Notes: generated by a model from the letters alone, not told the origin. Positions 1 to 10,643 are shown, counted from the first letter of the stretch. The stretch is DNA of 64,000 nt from Dongia_A sp035695765 (GCA_035695765.1 DASRRI010000150.1:11348-75347), one strand, 5' to 3'. Numbers and translations are program-made.

Positions 1-41
1 TGCCGCTTCACCACGCGATCGAGCTTTGGTTCCAAGCTCAC
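1..41 (-). CDS. prfA: Peptide chain release factor 1, N-terminal 13 codons only (partial)
   Basis: The gene starts with GTG at 39-41 on the minus strand and runs off the left edge. The visible residues read MSLEPKLDRVVKR, which resembles the usual beginning of bacterial RF1. RF1 releases finished peptides at UAA and UAG codons. The start lies 3 nt after the hemA stop, so hemA and prfA are probably co-transcribed, an order common in alphaproteobacteria. Only 41 bases can be seen, so the call rests on a short match plus context. Confidence 0.7.
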   Translation of the reverse strand, partial: MSLEPKLDRVVKR

Positions 42-44
42 TTG

Positions 45-1316
45 TCAGTCTTCCTTGTCGTTCAAGCCAAAGAGGCGGCGCAAGGCCGCCTCGAGATCCT
101 TGGTCGGCGCCGCCGCCTTCAACGCGACGCTTGGATGATGGAGCAGCTTGTTGATCAAGCGCCGCGTCGCTTCCGCCGCATCGATGCCGGGCTGCGCCAG
201 CACTTCGGCGCGATGCTGCTCGAAATGGCGATGCAGGTCGGCAATCACCGGCGCCGCCACCTGCTCTGTCAACTGCCGGCGGAAGGATGCCACCGATTGA
301 TCCACGATGCGCCAGGCTTCCTCCGCTTCGCTGGCGCGATGCTGGCGCCCCGCCATCGCCAGCCGCTCCAGATCGTCGAGCGTATAGAGGAACGCGTCAT
401 CGAGACTGCCGATCCGCGTGTCCATATCGCCCGGCACGCCACTGTCGATCAAGAAGATCGGCCGCCGCTTGCGGGCCTTCAGCGCGGCCTTGACCATCTC
501 GACCGATACGAATTCGGCACCGAGGTCGAGGGCGCTGACCACCAGATCCGCCACTGCCAGCGCTTCGCGCAACTCGCCGAACGGCCGCCAATGGGCATGA
601 TTGCGCTCCGCCCAGGCTTTGGCGCGGCGCTCCTGCGGGTGGACCATGGTCCAGCGCTTCAGGCCGGTCGCCGACACCTGCTCGAAGATCAGCTCCGCCA
701 TGTCGCCGTCGCCCACCAGCAGCCCGCCGAGGCCGCTGACATCGCCATGCATGCGCCGCAGCACGCTCACCGCGCACGCGGCCATGGAGACCGACTGGCC
801 AGCGATGCCGGTCTCATGGCGCACGCGCTTGGCAGCCTGATAGGCGGCCTCGAGGATGCGATCGAGCTCCGGGCCGCTCATGCCGGCATGTTGCGCCAGC
901 TGCTGCAATTCCTTCACTTGGCCAAGGACTTGCGGCTCGCCCACGATCTGGCTTTCGAGCGAAGCGGCGACCGCGAAGGCGTAGCGCAAGGCCGCTGCGT
1001 CGGCGAGGGCATGCAGGCGAGGCACGATCTCTGCCTCGGTCACGCCGCCGGCTTCAGCCAGCAGCCCGGTCAATCTCGTTTGAGTCGCGGCGGCATCCGG
1101 CGTCACGCACCAGACTTCGCAGCGATCGCAGGTGACGACGGCCATTGCCTGATCGATGCCGCCTTCGCGGCAGCGGCCGAGCAGCCGCAGCACATCTCCG
1201 GCATCGCCCTGCAGGCGCTCGCGCAGCAATTGCGGCCCGGTCCGGTGATTGACCCCGACGATCAGGAATGTCGCGTCGCCTACCCCATGCCGGCGGACTT
1301 CACTGATAAGGCGCAA
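45..1316 (-). CDS. hemA: Glutamyl-tRNA reductase
   Basis: This 423-residue protein reduces Glu-tRNA(Glu) to glutamate-1-semialdehyde with NADPH, the first step of C5 tetrapyrrole synthesis, in the cytoplasm. The N-terminal catalytic domain has the GVNHRT strand and a VTCDR segment that places the nucleophilic cysteine at residue 63. The specificity helix (ESQIVGEPQVLGQVK) follows, then a Rossmann NADPH domain (GLLVGDGDMAELI) and a C-terminal helical dimerisation domain. The length is typical. The first codons overlap the end of hisS by 17 nt and the stop lies 3 nt before prfA, so translation is probably coupled along the operon. The haem/B12 precursor it makes fits the B12-dependent mutase encoded elsewhere in the window. 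Confidence 0.93.
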   Translation of the reverse strand: MRLISEVRRHGVGDATFLIVGVNHRTGPQLLRERLQGDAGDVLRLLGRCREGGIDQAMAVVTCDRCEVWCVTPDAAATQTRLTGLLAEAGGVTEAEIVPRLHALADAAALRYAFAVAASLESQIVGEPQVLGQVKELQQLAQHAGMSGPELDRILEAAYQAAKRVRHETGIAGQSVSMAACAVSVLRRMHGDVSGLGGLLVGDGDMAELIFEQVSATGLKRWTMVHPQERRAKAWAERNHAHWRPFGELREALAVADLVVSALDLGAEFVSVEMVKAALKARKRRPIFLIDSGVPGDMDTRIGSLDDAFLYTLDDLERLAMAGRQHRASEAEEAWRIVDQSVASFRRQLTEQVAAPVIADLHRHFEQHRAEVLAQPGIDAAEATRRLINKLLHHPSVALKAAAPTKDLEAALRRLFGLNDKED

Positions 1317-2544
1317 GGGACTCGATCAGCGTGTCGAGCGGCACCTCGCGCTGCTCGCCGCTGTCGAGATCGCGCAGGGCGGCGACATTCTTGGCAAGCT
1401 CGTTCTCGCCCAGGATCACCGCGACGCGGGCGTTCAGCTTGTTGGCGCGCTTCATGCGCTTGCCCATGTTGCCGGAATAGCCGAGATCGGCGGGCAATCC
1501 CGCCTCACGAAGCCGGCCGGCGAGGATGAGCGCCCGGCGCTCCGCTTCCTCGCCGATCGGCACCAGAGCGATCGGCCGGCGCGTTGCCGGCTCTTCCTTC
1601 AGCAGCATCATGCAGCGCTCGACACCGCTGGCCCAGCCGACGCCCGGCGTCTCCGGCCCTCCCATGATGCCGATGAGGCCGTCATAGCGGCCGCCGCCCA
1701 TCACGGTGCCCTGTGCGCCGAGGTCGTCGGAGATGATCTCGAAGCAGGTGTGGCAATAATAGTCGAGCCCCCGTACTAGGCGCGGATTGACGGAATGCGG
1801 GATGCCGATCGCCTCCAGCCCTTCCAGCACACGCGCGAAGAAGTCGCGGCTCGCCTGGTTCAGATGCTCGGAGTAGACCGGCGCGTTGGCGACGATCTGC
1901 CTGTCGCCCTCGTCCTTGGAATCGAGGATGCGCATGGGATTGCGCTCGAGCCGTTCGACACTCTCCCTGCTCAGCTTGTCCTTGTGGCCGGAGAGATAGG
2001 ACACCAGCACGTCGCGATAGGTCTTGCGGCTTTCAGTATCACCCAGCGAATTGATCTCGAGATAACAGCGGTCCCACACGCCGATGCGCCGCAGGAACTC
2101 GACCCCGACCGCGATGATCTCCACATCGCCCAGCGGGTCCGCGACTCCCAGCAGTTCCAACCCGGTCTGGTGGAACTGCCGCAGGCGGCCCTTCTGCGGG
2201 CGCTCGTAGCGGAACATCGGACCGCTGTAGAAATACTTGAGTGGTACATGCTGCGCGAGGCCGCCGGAGATGAAAGCGCGCGCGACGCTCGCCGTGCCTT
2301 CCGGCCGCAGGGTGATGGTCTCCCCGCCGCGATCGGTGAAGGTGTACATCTCCTTGGTCACGATGTCGGAGGTGTCGCCGAGCGTGCGCTTGAAGACTTC
2401 GGAGAATTCGAAGATCGGGGTCTCGACCTCGAGATAGCCGGCGCATTCCGCCGCTTCGCGTGCCGTGTCGACGACGTGCCGATAGCGGCGCATCTCGTCC
2501 GGCAACAGATCATGCGTGCCGCGAACCGGCTGAAGCTGGGACAC
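1300..2544 (-). CDS. hisS: Histidyl-tRNA synthetase
   Basis: Class II aminoacyl-tRNA synthetase that charges tRNA(His); 414 residues from the chosen start. Visible features are motif 2 (GPMFRYERPQKGRLRQF), the HisRS-specific LVRGLDYY segment, the GGGRYDGL stretch, motif 3 around PGVGWASGVER, and a C-terminal anticodon-binding domain. The open frame continues upstream to 2631, but the GTG at 2542-2544 is preferred. It has an AGGAAGG ribosome-binding site just upstream and yields the family start SQLQPVRGTHDLLP. It lies 46 nt downstream of ispG and overlaps hemA by 17 nt. Confidence 0.94.
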   Translation of the reverse strand: MSQLQPVRGTHDLLPDEMRRYRHVVDTAREAAECAGYLEVETPIFEFSEVFKRTLGDTSDIVTKEMYTFTDRGGETITLRPEGTASVARAFISGGLAQHVPLKYFYSGPMFRYERPQKGRLRQFHQTGLELLGVADPLGDVEIIAVGVEFLRRIGVWDRCYLEINSLGDTESRKTYRDVLVSYLSGHKDKLSRESVERLERNPMRILDSKDEGDRQIVANAPVYSEHLNQASRDFFARVLEGLEAIGIPHSVNPRLVRGLDYYCHTCFEIISDDLGAQGTVMGGGRYDGLIGIMGGPETPGVGWASGVERCMMLLKEEPATRRPIALVPIGEEAERRALILAGRLREAGLPADLGYSGNMGKRMKRANKLNARVAVILGENELAKNVAALRDLDSGEQREVPLDTLIESLAPYQ

Positions 2545-2590
2545 CGAAGAACCTTCCTGGAAAAGTTGCGCGCGCGGGCGGCGAGCGAGG

Positions 2591-3736
2591 CTAGGCGGCG
2601 CTGCTGGCAGCCGGTTTCTCAGCCTCTTCATTCGCCGCCTTCGCCTCTTCGATCTCGGCCGCCTTCTTCTCGATCAGCTCGGCCATATGCTCGACGATGT
2701 CCTGGTCCTTCAGGCGGTGGTGCTGCTGCCCGGCGAGGTAGACCATATGCGTGTTGTTGCCGCCGCCGGTGAAGCCGATGTCGGTCTCGCGCGCTTCGCC
2801 CGGGCCGTTCACCACGCAGCCGATGATGCTGACGGTCATCGGCGTGGTGATGTGGCTGATGCGCTTTTCCAGCGCTTCCACCGTCTTGATCACGTCGAAA
2901 TTCTGCCGTGCGCAGGACGGGCAGGAGATGAGGTTGACGCCACGATGCCGCAGGTTCAGCGACTTCAGCATCTCATAGCCGACCTTCACCTCTTCGGTGG
3001 GATCGGCAGAGAGCGAGACGCGCACGGTGTCGCCGACGCCCGACCACAGCAGCATGCCGAGGCCGATCGAGGATTTGACTGTCCCCGTGCGCAGGCCGCC
3101 CGCCTCGGTGATGCCGATATGGAGCGGATAGTCGCACGCCTCAGCCAGCGCCTGGTAGGCCGCCACGGCCAGGAACACGTCGGACGCCTTCACGCTGATC
3201 TTGAAATCGAAGAAATCGTGGTCCTCGAGGATCTTCGCGTGATTGAGCGCGGATTCGACCATCGCCTCCGGGCACGGCTCCCCATAGCGCTCCAGCAATT
3301 CGCGCTCCAGGCTGCCGGCATTGACGCCGATGCGCATGGAGCAGCCGTGATCCTTGGCCGCCTGCACAACGTCTTTAACGCGCTGGGCGTTGCCGATATT
3401 GCCGGGATTGATGCGCAGGCATGCGGCGCCCGCCTTGGCCGCCTCGATGCCGCGCTTGTAGTGGAAATGGATGTCCGCAACGATCGGGATCTTGGCCGCC
3501 TTCACGATTTCCGGCAGCGCCGCCGTCGATTCCTCGTCCGGACAGGAGACGCGGACGATGTCGCAGCCCGCCGCCTCGATCTCCTGGATCTGCTTGATGG
3601 TCGCGGCCGCGTCCGCCGTCAGCGTGTTGGTCATGGTCTGGACGGTGATCGGCGCGTCGCCGCCCACCAGCACCGATCCCACCCGGATCTGCCGGGACTT
3701 GCGACGGCTGATGTCACGATAGGGGCGGACGCTCAT
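2591..3736 (-). CDS. ispG: 4-hydroxy-3-methylbut-2-en-1-yl diphosphate synthase
   Basis: This 381-residue enzyme carries out the reductive ring opening of MEcPP to HMBPP in the MEP isoprenoid pathway, using a [4Fe-4S] cluster. The TIM-barrel part holds the ADIHF and RINPGNIG motifs. The C-terminal part supplies the cluster cysteines C272 and C275 (SCPSCARQ) and C307 (GCVVNGPGEA), with the conserved glutamate right after. The last 40 or so residues are a charged, alanine/glutamate-rich tail beyond the usual fold. The gene lies between the RodZ-like gene and hisS on the same strand. Confidence 0.95.
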   Translation of the reverse strand: MSVRPYRDISRRKSRQIRVGSVLVGGDAPITVQTMTNTLTADAAATIKQIQEIEAAGCDIVRVSCPDEESTAALPEIVKAAKIPIVADIHFHYKRGIEAAKAGAACLRINPGNIGNAQRVKDVVQAAKDHGCSMRIGVNAGSLERELLERYGEPCPEAMVESALNHAKILEDHDFFDFKISVKASDVFLAVAAYQALAEACDYPLHIGITEAGGLRTGTVKSSIGLGMLLWSGVGDTVRVSLSADPTEEVKVGYEMLKSLNLRHRGVNLISCPSCARQNFDVIKTVEALEKRISHITTPMTVSIIGCVVNGPGEARETDIGFTGGGNNTHMVYLAGQQHHRLKDQDIVEHMAELIEKKAAEIEEAKAANEEAEKPAASSAA

Positions 3737-3827
3737 TCATCAATCTTTCCTGTTGGCGCAATTCATCGGGCGCGCCATGAGGCACGCCACATGGGCCAGA
3801 AGATGCGCTGCCGGGGGCAAAAGATCA

Positions 3828-3845
3828 AGCCTGCTGCCCCAGGCT
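3828..3845 (-). terminator. Weak hairpin downstream of the RodZ-like gene
   Basis: The arms AGCCTG and CAGGCT are perfectly complementary around a 6-nt loop. On the minus strand the hairpin is followed by TGATCTTTT. It sits in the 150-nt gap between the RodZ-like gene and ispG and may partly terminate or attenuate transcription. The stem is short and the U tract impure. Confidence 0.35.
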
Positions 3846-3886
3846 CAACCATTTGAAATAGAATGGTAATCCAGTTCCGCGGGGGA

Positions 3887-4924
3887 CTATTGCGCGCTCG
3901 ACGTGGCCTTGAAGGCACTGCCGTCCTTCAGCTTTTTCGCATCGAGGGGGATATCGCGCTTCACCAGGCCCACCGTTCCCAGGCTTTTCAGCTTCTTGCC
4001 GTTGAGCAGAATCTCGACGCCGCCTGCATTGCCGGTGGTGAGGGTGAGGCCCGTTTCCTCCTCTGGCACCGTATACGTCTCGCCGGCACGCAGCACGCGG
4101 GAGAACACCACCTCTTTGTTGGCGTTGGTGATCTGGATCCAGCTCTCCAACCGCGCCCGCACCACGATCTTGCCGGCCTTGGCCTCCGCGTCCGCGGCGG
4201 GCTCCTGCTGCGGCGGGGATTCCTCGGTTACATCCTCGCCGGTGCTGGCGACGTCGGCCTCCGGCGGGACCTGGTCTTCGGTGGCGGAGGGCGTCTCGCT
4301 TGGTGCCGGCGCCGGTGCTGGCTCGGCGGGGGCGCTTGCTTCGGCACCGCTCGGCGAGGGAGCCGGCGGCTTGGCCGCCTGGTCGACGGCAGGAGTCGGG
4401 GGTTCGGCCGGCGCGGGTTCCGGCGCCGGCGCCTGAGGGGTCTCGACCGCCGCCGTCTGGGTCTCATCCTCATCGCTGCCATTGCGGGAGAGAAAGGCCC
4501 AGGCGCCATAGATCGCCAGGATCAGGACCACCATTGCGGCAATGACGATGACAGGCGGTAGCGCAGCCTGCGCCACGCCGGCTGCCGGCGGGGGCTCGGC
4601 GGCTTCCGCGCGCTTCTCGTCCCGTTTGCGATGACCGGCCAATTCGGCGTGGTAATCGGTGATCAGGCGATTGCCATCGAAGCCGAGATAATCGGCATAG
4701 GTGCGAATATAGCCGATCATGTAGGCGGTGCCCGGCAGTTCCTTGCGGCGCCCGTCCTCGATCGCTTTGAGATAAATCTGCTTGATGTGAGTGGCGGCAG
4801 AGATGGTGCGCAGATCCTGGCCCACCTCTTCACGGCGACGCCGCAGCATCACGCCGATTTCGGCCAGCCCGCCGCCCGCGGCCCGGTTCGTCTCAGTGGT
4901 GCCCGCCCCGTCCATCATGCTCAT
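3887..4924 (-). CDS. RodZ-like helix-turn-helix/DUF4115 membrane protein
   Basis: This 345-residue protein has the RodZ architecture. An N-terminal Xre-like HTH (about residues 22-90, LRRRREEVGQDLRTISAATH) is followed by a basic linker and one transmembrane segment (about 122-145). Then comes a long Pro/Ala/Glu-rich periplasmic spacer (about 150-250) and a C-terminal DUF4115 beta domain containing the SWIQIT segment. RodZ links MreB to the inner membrane in rod-shaped bacteria, and the same role is inferred here from architecture. It lies upstream of ispG, a common alphaproteobacterial arrangement. The start at 4924 has only a weak ribosome-binding site, and nearby in-frame ATG codons are possible. 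Confidence 0.8.
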   Translation of the reverse strand: MSMMDGAGTTETNRAAGGGLAEIGVMLRRRREEVGQDLRTISAATHIKQIYLKAIEDGRRKELPGTAYMIGYIRTYADYLGFDGNRLITDYHAELAGHRKRDEKRAEAAEPPPAAGVAQAALPPVIVIAAMVVLILAIYGAWAFLSRNGSDEDETQTAAVETPQAPAPEPAPAEPPTPAVDQAAKPPAPSPSGAEASAPAEPAPAPAPSETPSATEDQVPPEADVASTGEDVTEESPPQQEPAADAEAKAGKIVVRARLESWIQITNANKEVVFSRVLRAGETYTVPEEETGLTLTTGNAGGVEILLNGKKLKSLGTVGLVKRDIPLDAKKLKDGSAFKATSSAQ

Positions 4925-5038
4925 TCATCTGCCCGGAACACTTGAGGAATCCTGTCGAGATTCCGCTCTTGCCCTCGTGCCGCCGGAACGTCGTATCGCG
5001 TTGGTATATATATACCCCGCCCCGGACCTCGCAATCTG

Positions 5039-7306
5039 TCAAAGGGGTATCTTGTGATCCAACGCATAATCCAGCAGCGCGCTCCTCAAGGACGGTCCGT
5101 CCAGGTGGCGGACGGTCTGCCAGTAACCTTCTAACCCACTGAAATCCAGGCTCCGGATGGTGGCCCGCATCGGCAGCACCCGGGGCGGCGCCATCGACAA
5201 CGCCCGGTAGCCAAGGCACAGCAACACCATTGCTGCCAGCGGATCGCCAGCCATCTCGCCGCACAACCCGAATGGCTTGCCAGCCTCGCTCGCCGCGCGC
5301 GCCACCTCCCCCAGTGCCCGCCTCATGGCAGGCGCCAGCGTGTCGTACCGCCCAGCCGCAGCCGGATTATCCCGATCCGCTGCAAACAGAAATTGCTGCA
5401 GATCGTTGCTGCCGACCGACAGAAAATCGACCCGCTGCAGCAGTTCCGGCAGTTGCCACAGCAGGGCCGGCACCTCCACCATCGCACCAACCCGAAGCTC
5501 GCTGGGCAATGTGATGTTGCGGCGCGCCTGGCGCTGCAGCTCCAGATCCAGCAGGCGCCGGCAGGAATCGAACTCCGCGATCTCCGTCACCATCGGAAAC
5601 ATGACGGAGAGCTTGCGTCCCGACGCGGCATTCATCATGGCGCGGAGCTGCTGGCGCAGCATGGCAGGCCGGTCGAGCGCGATGCGGATGGCGCGCCAGC
5701 CCATCGCCGGATTCTCCTCCGGAGCGCGGTTCCAATACGGCAACACTTTGTCCGACCCGATATCGAGGGTGCGGAAGATGACGGTGCGGTCGCCGGCGCC
5801 ATCCAGCACCTTGCGATAGATCTCGGTCTGGCGCGCCACATCGGGGTATTCGTGCGAGATCATGAAGGGGATCTCGGTGCGATAGAGCCCGACGCCCGCA
5901 GCGCCGGTCGCCGCCAGCTGCGGCACGTCCATCAGCAGGCCGGCATTGATGTTGAGATCGATGTTGATTCCATCCAGCGTCACGGCCGGCAGGTCGCGGA
6001 TCGCTTCATAGGCTTCGCGCTTCACCAGACGCTGGCGCATGCTTTCCGCGAACGCCTGCTGGATGTCCTCCGACGGCCGGATGAACAAGGTGCCGTTGTC
6101 GCCGTCGATCACCAGCGGATCGCCGTCGCCGACCTTCTGCATCAGCTCCTGGCAGCGGCCGAGCACGGGAATGTCGAGCGCGCGTGCGACGATCGCGACA
6201 TGCGCGTTCTGCGACCCTTCCTCCAGCACAAGGCCCTTCAGCCGGTTCCGGTCATAATCCAGCAGATCGGCGGGGCCCATGGTGCGCGCGACGACGATCG
6301 CTTCTTCCGGCAGGCGCCGCAGGGTTGGAACGTCCGCGCCCAGCAAGTGACGCAGCAAGCGGTTGGCGAGATCGTCGAGGTCGGCGAGACGCTCGCGCAG
6401 ATAGGGATCGGTCACTTCGCGCATGCGGGCGCGGGTGTCGTTCTGCACCTTCTGCACCGCCGCTTCCGCCGTCAGACCGGATTGCACCGCCTCCATCATG
6501 CGGTTGCGCCAGCCCTGGTCCTGCGCGAACAAACGGTAGGTCTCCAGCACCTCGAAATGCTCGCCGTGGCCGCCAAGATCGCCGGCGCTCAGCATCTGGT
6601 CGATGGAGCTCTGCATTTCCATCAAGGCAGCCGCCAGGCGCTCGGACTCCCGCCCGGGATCCTCGGCAACCAGCTGCTGGAGCTGCAAGGTCGCCTGATG
6701 CAGGACAGCGACCCCGCGCGCAAGGCCCTGGCAGAGCGTAACACCATCGAGCCGCAGGGGCAGCACGGCGATGCCATCGCCCGGCCGCAGCTCCTCCTGG
6801 CTGACCAGCTCGCCGCTCGCTACCAGCTCGGCCAGCACCATGGCGACGGTCTCGAGGGTCTCGATCTCTTCTTCGCTATATTGCCGGCGCGTGCGGTTCT
6901 GGATGACCAGCACGCCGATGACCCGGCCGGCGCGCAGGATCGGGACGCCCATCAAGGATTGGAACAGCTCTTCGCCGGTTTCCGGGCGATAGGCGAATTG
7001 CGGATGGTGCTGGGCATCCGCCAGCGCCAGCGGCCGCGCATGACTGGCGACGTCGCCGACCAGGCCTTCACCTACCCGCAGGCGCGTCTTGTGCACGGCT
7101 TCTTTCTTGAGGCCCTCGGTCGCGAACAGCTCCAGCACTTCGCCGGCGCGGAGCAGATAGATGGAGCAGACCTCCGCCACCATCTCGCCCGCGATCAGCT
7201 TGACGGTCTGGTCGAGGCGCACCTGCGCCGCGCCGCCACGCGCCATCACGTTGCGCAATCGCTTGAGCAACATGCGCGCTCCGGTGAGGCCTGGCGTTTC
7301 CGTCAT
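5039..7306 (-). CDS. ptsP: Phosphoenolpyruvate-protein phosphotransferase PtsP (EI-Ntr)
   Basis: This 755-residue first enzyme of the nitrogen-related phosphotransferase system moves phosphate from PEP to NPr. An N-terminal GAF sensor domain (about residues 20-165) is followed by the EI N-terminal domain. The phosphohistidine lies in AHVAIVARALDIPVLG. The PEP-binding TIM barrel carries the GVGLYRTEIPFM, DIGSDK and MVEVPALL segments and the C-terminal GLCGEMAGD loop. It starts 3 nt after the nitronate monooxygenase-like gene stops, forming a tight lysC-NMO-ptsP unit. No NPr or EIIA-Ntr gene is in the window. Confidence 0.92.
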   Translation of the reverse strand: MTETPGLTGARMLLKRLRNVMARGGAAQVRLDQTVKLIAGEMVAEVCSIYLLRAGEVLELFATEGLKKEAVHKTRLRVGEGLVGDVASHARPLALADAQHHPQFAYRPETGEELFQSLMGVPILRAGRVIGVLVIQNRTRRQYSEEEIETLETVAMVLAELVASGELVSQEELRPGDGIAVLPLRLDGVTLCQGLARGVAVLHQATLQLQQLVAEDPGRESERLAAALMEMQSSIDQMLSAGDLGGHGEHFEVLETYRLFAQDQGWRNRMMEAVQSGLTAEAAVQKVQNDTRARMREVTDPYLRERLADLDDLANRLLRHLLGADVPTLRRLPEEAIVVARTMGPADLLDYDRNRLKGLVLEEGSQNAHVAIVARALDIPVLGRCQELMQKVGDGDPLVIDGDNGTLFIRPSEDIQQAFAESMRQRLVKREAYEAIRDLPAVTLDGINIDLNINAGLLMDVPQLAATGAAGVGLYRTEIPFMISHEYPDVARQTEIYRKVLDGAGDRTVIFRTLDIGSDKVLPYWNRAPEENPAMGWRAIRIALDRPAMLRQQLRAMMNAASGRKLSVMFPMVTEIAEFDSCRRLLDLELQRQARRNITLPSELRVGAMVEVPALLWQLPELLQRVDFLSVGSNDLQQFLFAADRDNPAAAGRYDTLAPAMRRALGEVARAASEAGKPFGLCGEMAGDPLAAMVLLCLGYRALSMAPPRVLPMRATIRSLDFSGLEGYWQTVRHLDGPSLRSALLDYALDHKIPL

Positions 7307-7309
7307 AAC

Positions 7310-8344
7310 CTACCCGGAGATGGATTTGGGGCGATCCAGCAGGGCCTGGAGCGCCTCTTCGATCAGGTCGCGGATGATCTCGGCGGTCGATTGCTCTTTT
7401 GTGACCATGCCGACGCTCTGGCCCGCCATCAATGAGCCGGTTTCGACGTCGCCGTCGATCACCGCGCGGCGCAAGGCGCCCGCCCAGAAATGCTCGATCT
7501 CGAGCTGCGCTGCCTTCTGGTCCAGTTGGCCGCGGTCGAATTTCTCGATCACCTGCTTCTGGACTTCCACGAACTTGCGCACGCCATCATTGACGATGGC
7601 GCGCACCGGGATCACCGGGAAGCGGTTGTCGAGTGCGACCGAAGGCATGGCATCGCGCGCGGCTGCGCGGATGAAGGCCTTCTTGAAATTCGGGTGCGCG
7701 ATGGATTCGGTGGCGCAGACGAAGCGTGTGCCGAGCTGCACGCCAGATGCACCCATCTCCAGATAACCCAGCATGGCATTGCCGCGCCCGATGCCGCCCG
7801 CCACGAACACCGGCACATCGGTGATGGCAGGCAGGACCTCCTGCGCCAGCACGCTGGTCGAGACCGGGCCGATATGGCCACCCGCCTCCATCCCTTCGAT
7901 GACGATCGCGTCGGAGCCGGAGCGCACCAGCTTCTTGGCGAGCGAGACGGCGGGGGCGAAGCACATGACCTTGGCCCCGCCCTGCTTCAGGCGCTGGATC
8001 GCGGAACCCGGCGGCAATCCGCCTGCCAGCACCACGTGGCCGACCTTCGAATCGAGGCAGACCTCGACCAGTTGCTCAAGTTTTGGATGCAGCGTGATTA
8101 AGTTCACGCCAAAGGGCTGGCTGGTGAGCTTGTAGGTCTCGGCGATCTCTGCCGCCAGAATGTCCGGCTGCATCGAGCCGGATGCGATGACGCCGAATCC
8201 GCCAGCGTTGGAGATCGCGGCGACCAGATGACGCTCCGAAACCCAGGTCATGGCCCCGCACATGATGGCGTAGCGGCAACCGAGAAACTCGGTTCCGCGC
8301 CGCCACAGGTGGTTCAGCAATGCCTCGGAATGCGCACGGTCCAT
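7310..8344 (-). CDS. Nitronate monooxygenase-like FMN enzyme
   Basis: This 344-residue FMN-binding TIM-barrel protein belongs to the nitronate monooxygenase/2-nitropropane dioxygenase family, which also includes FabK-like enoyl-ACP reductases. Family marks are CGAMTWVSERHLVAAISNAGG near the N terminus, the glycine-rich VIEGMEAGGHIG segment with its conserved histidine, FVAGGIGRG, and GVQLGTRFVCATES. The substrate cannot be read from the sequence. It is sandwiched between lysC (25 nt upstream) and ptsP (3 nt downstream), so it is probably co-transcribed with both. Confidence 0.8.
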   Translation of the reverse strand: MDRAHSEALLNHLWRRGTEFLGCRYAIMCGAMTWVSERHLVAAISNAGGFGVIASGSMQPDILAAEIAETYKLTSQPFGVNLITLHPKLEQLVEVCLDSKVGHVVLAGGLPPGSAIQRLKQGGAKVMCFAPAVSLAKKLVRSGSDAIVIEGMEAGGHIGPVSTSVLAQEVLPAITDVPVFVAGGIGRGNAMLGYLEMGASGVQLGTRFVCATESIAHPNFKKAFIRAAARDAMPSVALDNRFPVIPVRAIVNDGVRKFVEVQKQVIEKFDRGQLDQKAAQLEIEHFWAGALRRAVIDGDVETGSLMAGQSVGMVTKEQSTAEIIRDLIEEALQALLDRPKSISG

Positions 8345-8369
8345 CTGTCTCTGTAGTCCCCATCTCCCC

Positions 8370-9611
<1,242 letters not shown>

Positions 9612-9785
9612 GTGCGGAGAAAGCCCTTAAACTGCAGCTGGAATACCGGCCCGAAACCATTGTCTTGCCGGCGGCGGCTATCCATACTCAATGGAACCCA
9701 GCGAGGCAAGGGCTGGGCCCCAATTCCAGCGGCGGATTTCCGCCAGAATCGGCCATTTTCATCAATGTGTTCGCAATCCAACCCG

Positions 9786-10544
9786 ATGGCTTCGCCGGAC
9801 CCGCAGCGGGACCTTTCCGTCACCACGGTCGACAGCAGCGAAATCGCCAAGTTCAGCGCCATGGCGGAAGCCTGGTGGGATCCCAATGGCGACTTCAAGC
9901 CGCTGCACGTCCTCAACCCGACGCGCATCGGTTTCATCCGCGACGTCGCCGCGCGCCACTTCGTCCGCGAGCCTGGCGACGCGGCGCTCGACGGTTTGAC
10001 TTTGTGCGAGATCGGATGCGGTGGCGGTCTGTTGACCGAACCGATGCGGCGCCTGGGAGCGGAGGTGACCGGCGTCGATCCCTCCGCACGCAACATCGGC
10101 ATCGCGCGCAGCCATGCCGAAACGAGCGGCCTCAAAATCACCTATCTGCAATGCGCCGCCGAGGACATGGTGGATCGGGGAGAGCGCTTCGACATCGTGC
10201 TCGCGATGGAAGTGGTCGAGCATGTCGCCAATGTCGATGTCTTCGTCGCGAGCTGCGCAGAGCTGGTGAAACCGGGCGGCCTCATGTTCGTCGCGACTCT
10301 CAACCGGACCGCCAAGGCCTTTGCGCTCGCCATCGTGGGCGCGGAATATGTGATGCGCTGGCTGCCGCGCGGCACGCACGATTGGCGCAAGTTCGTAAAG
10401 CCATCGGAACTGGCGCATCCGCTGCGCCGCGCCGGCTTCGTGATCGAGCAGATGACCGGCGTCGCCTACAACCCCCTCGCCGACCGCTGGTCCCTCTCGC
10501 GCGATCTCGACGTCAATTACATGCTGGCGGCGAAGCGGGGGTAA
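9786..10544 (+). CDS. ubiG: Ubiquinone biosynthesis O-methyltransferase
   Basis: This roughly 252-residue SAM-dependent enzyme catalyses the O-methylations of ubiquinone synthesis. It begins with the UbiG-specific SEIAKFSAMAEAWWDPNGDF segment. The SAM-binding motif I is LCEIGCGGGLLTEPM, followed by FDIVLAMEVVEHV and the NRTAKAF motif. The GTHDWRKFVKPSEL stretch is also typical of UbiG. ATG codons at 9765 and 9786 are in frame and neither has a clear ribosome-binding site. The second is chosen for its fit to family length. It is divergent from lysC. Confidence 0.9.
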   Translation: MASPDPQRDLSVTTVDSSEIAKFSAMAEAWWDPNGDFKPLHVLNPTRIGFIRDVAARHFVREPGDAALDGLTLCEIGCGGGLLTEPMRRLGAEVTGVDPSARNIGIARSHAETSGLKITYLQCAAEDMVDRGERFDIVLAMEVVEHVANVDVFVASCAELVKPGGLMFVATLNRTAKAFALAIVGAEYVMRWLPRGTHDWRKFVKPSELAHPLRRAGFVIEQMTGVAYNPLADRWSLSRDLDVNYMLAAKRG

Positions 10545-10571
10545 CGAGCTACCCTGCTCCCCAACTAAACT

Positions 10572-10606
10572 CCCCTTCCCCCTTGCGGGGAAGGGGACTG
10601 TTGTTT
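10572..10606. terminator. GC-rich hairpin between convergent ubiG and DUF1178 gene
   Basis: A perfect 10-bp stem (CCCCTTCCCC at 10572-10581, GGGGAAGGGG at 10587-10596) with a 5-nt loop is followed on the plus strand by ACTGTTGTTT. The genes on both sides converge on it, so it probably ends transcription of ubiG and perhaps of the opposing gene. A similar hairpin lies at 42126-42150. Confidence 0.65.
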
Positions 10607-10643
10607 AGGGCGTTTGTATACGTGGTCGAAAGGCGACGAGCGC

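Noticed and set aside
42..1529. Long plus-strand open frame of nearly 500 codons
   Set aside because: It is antisense to hemA, and the antisense strand of GC-rich genes commonly stays open. The composition (Arg, His and Ala rich) is not protein-like and hemA is certain.
5393..7435. 680-codon plus-strand open frame
   Set aside because: It lies entirely opposite ptsP and has no family features.
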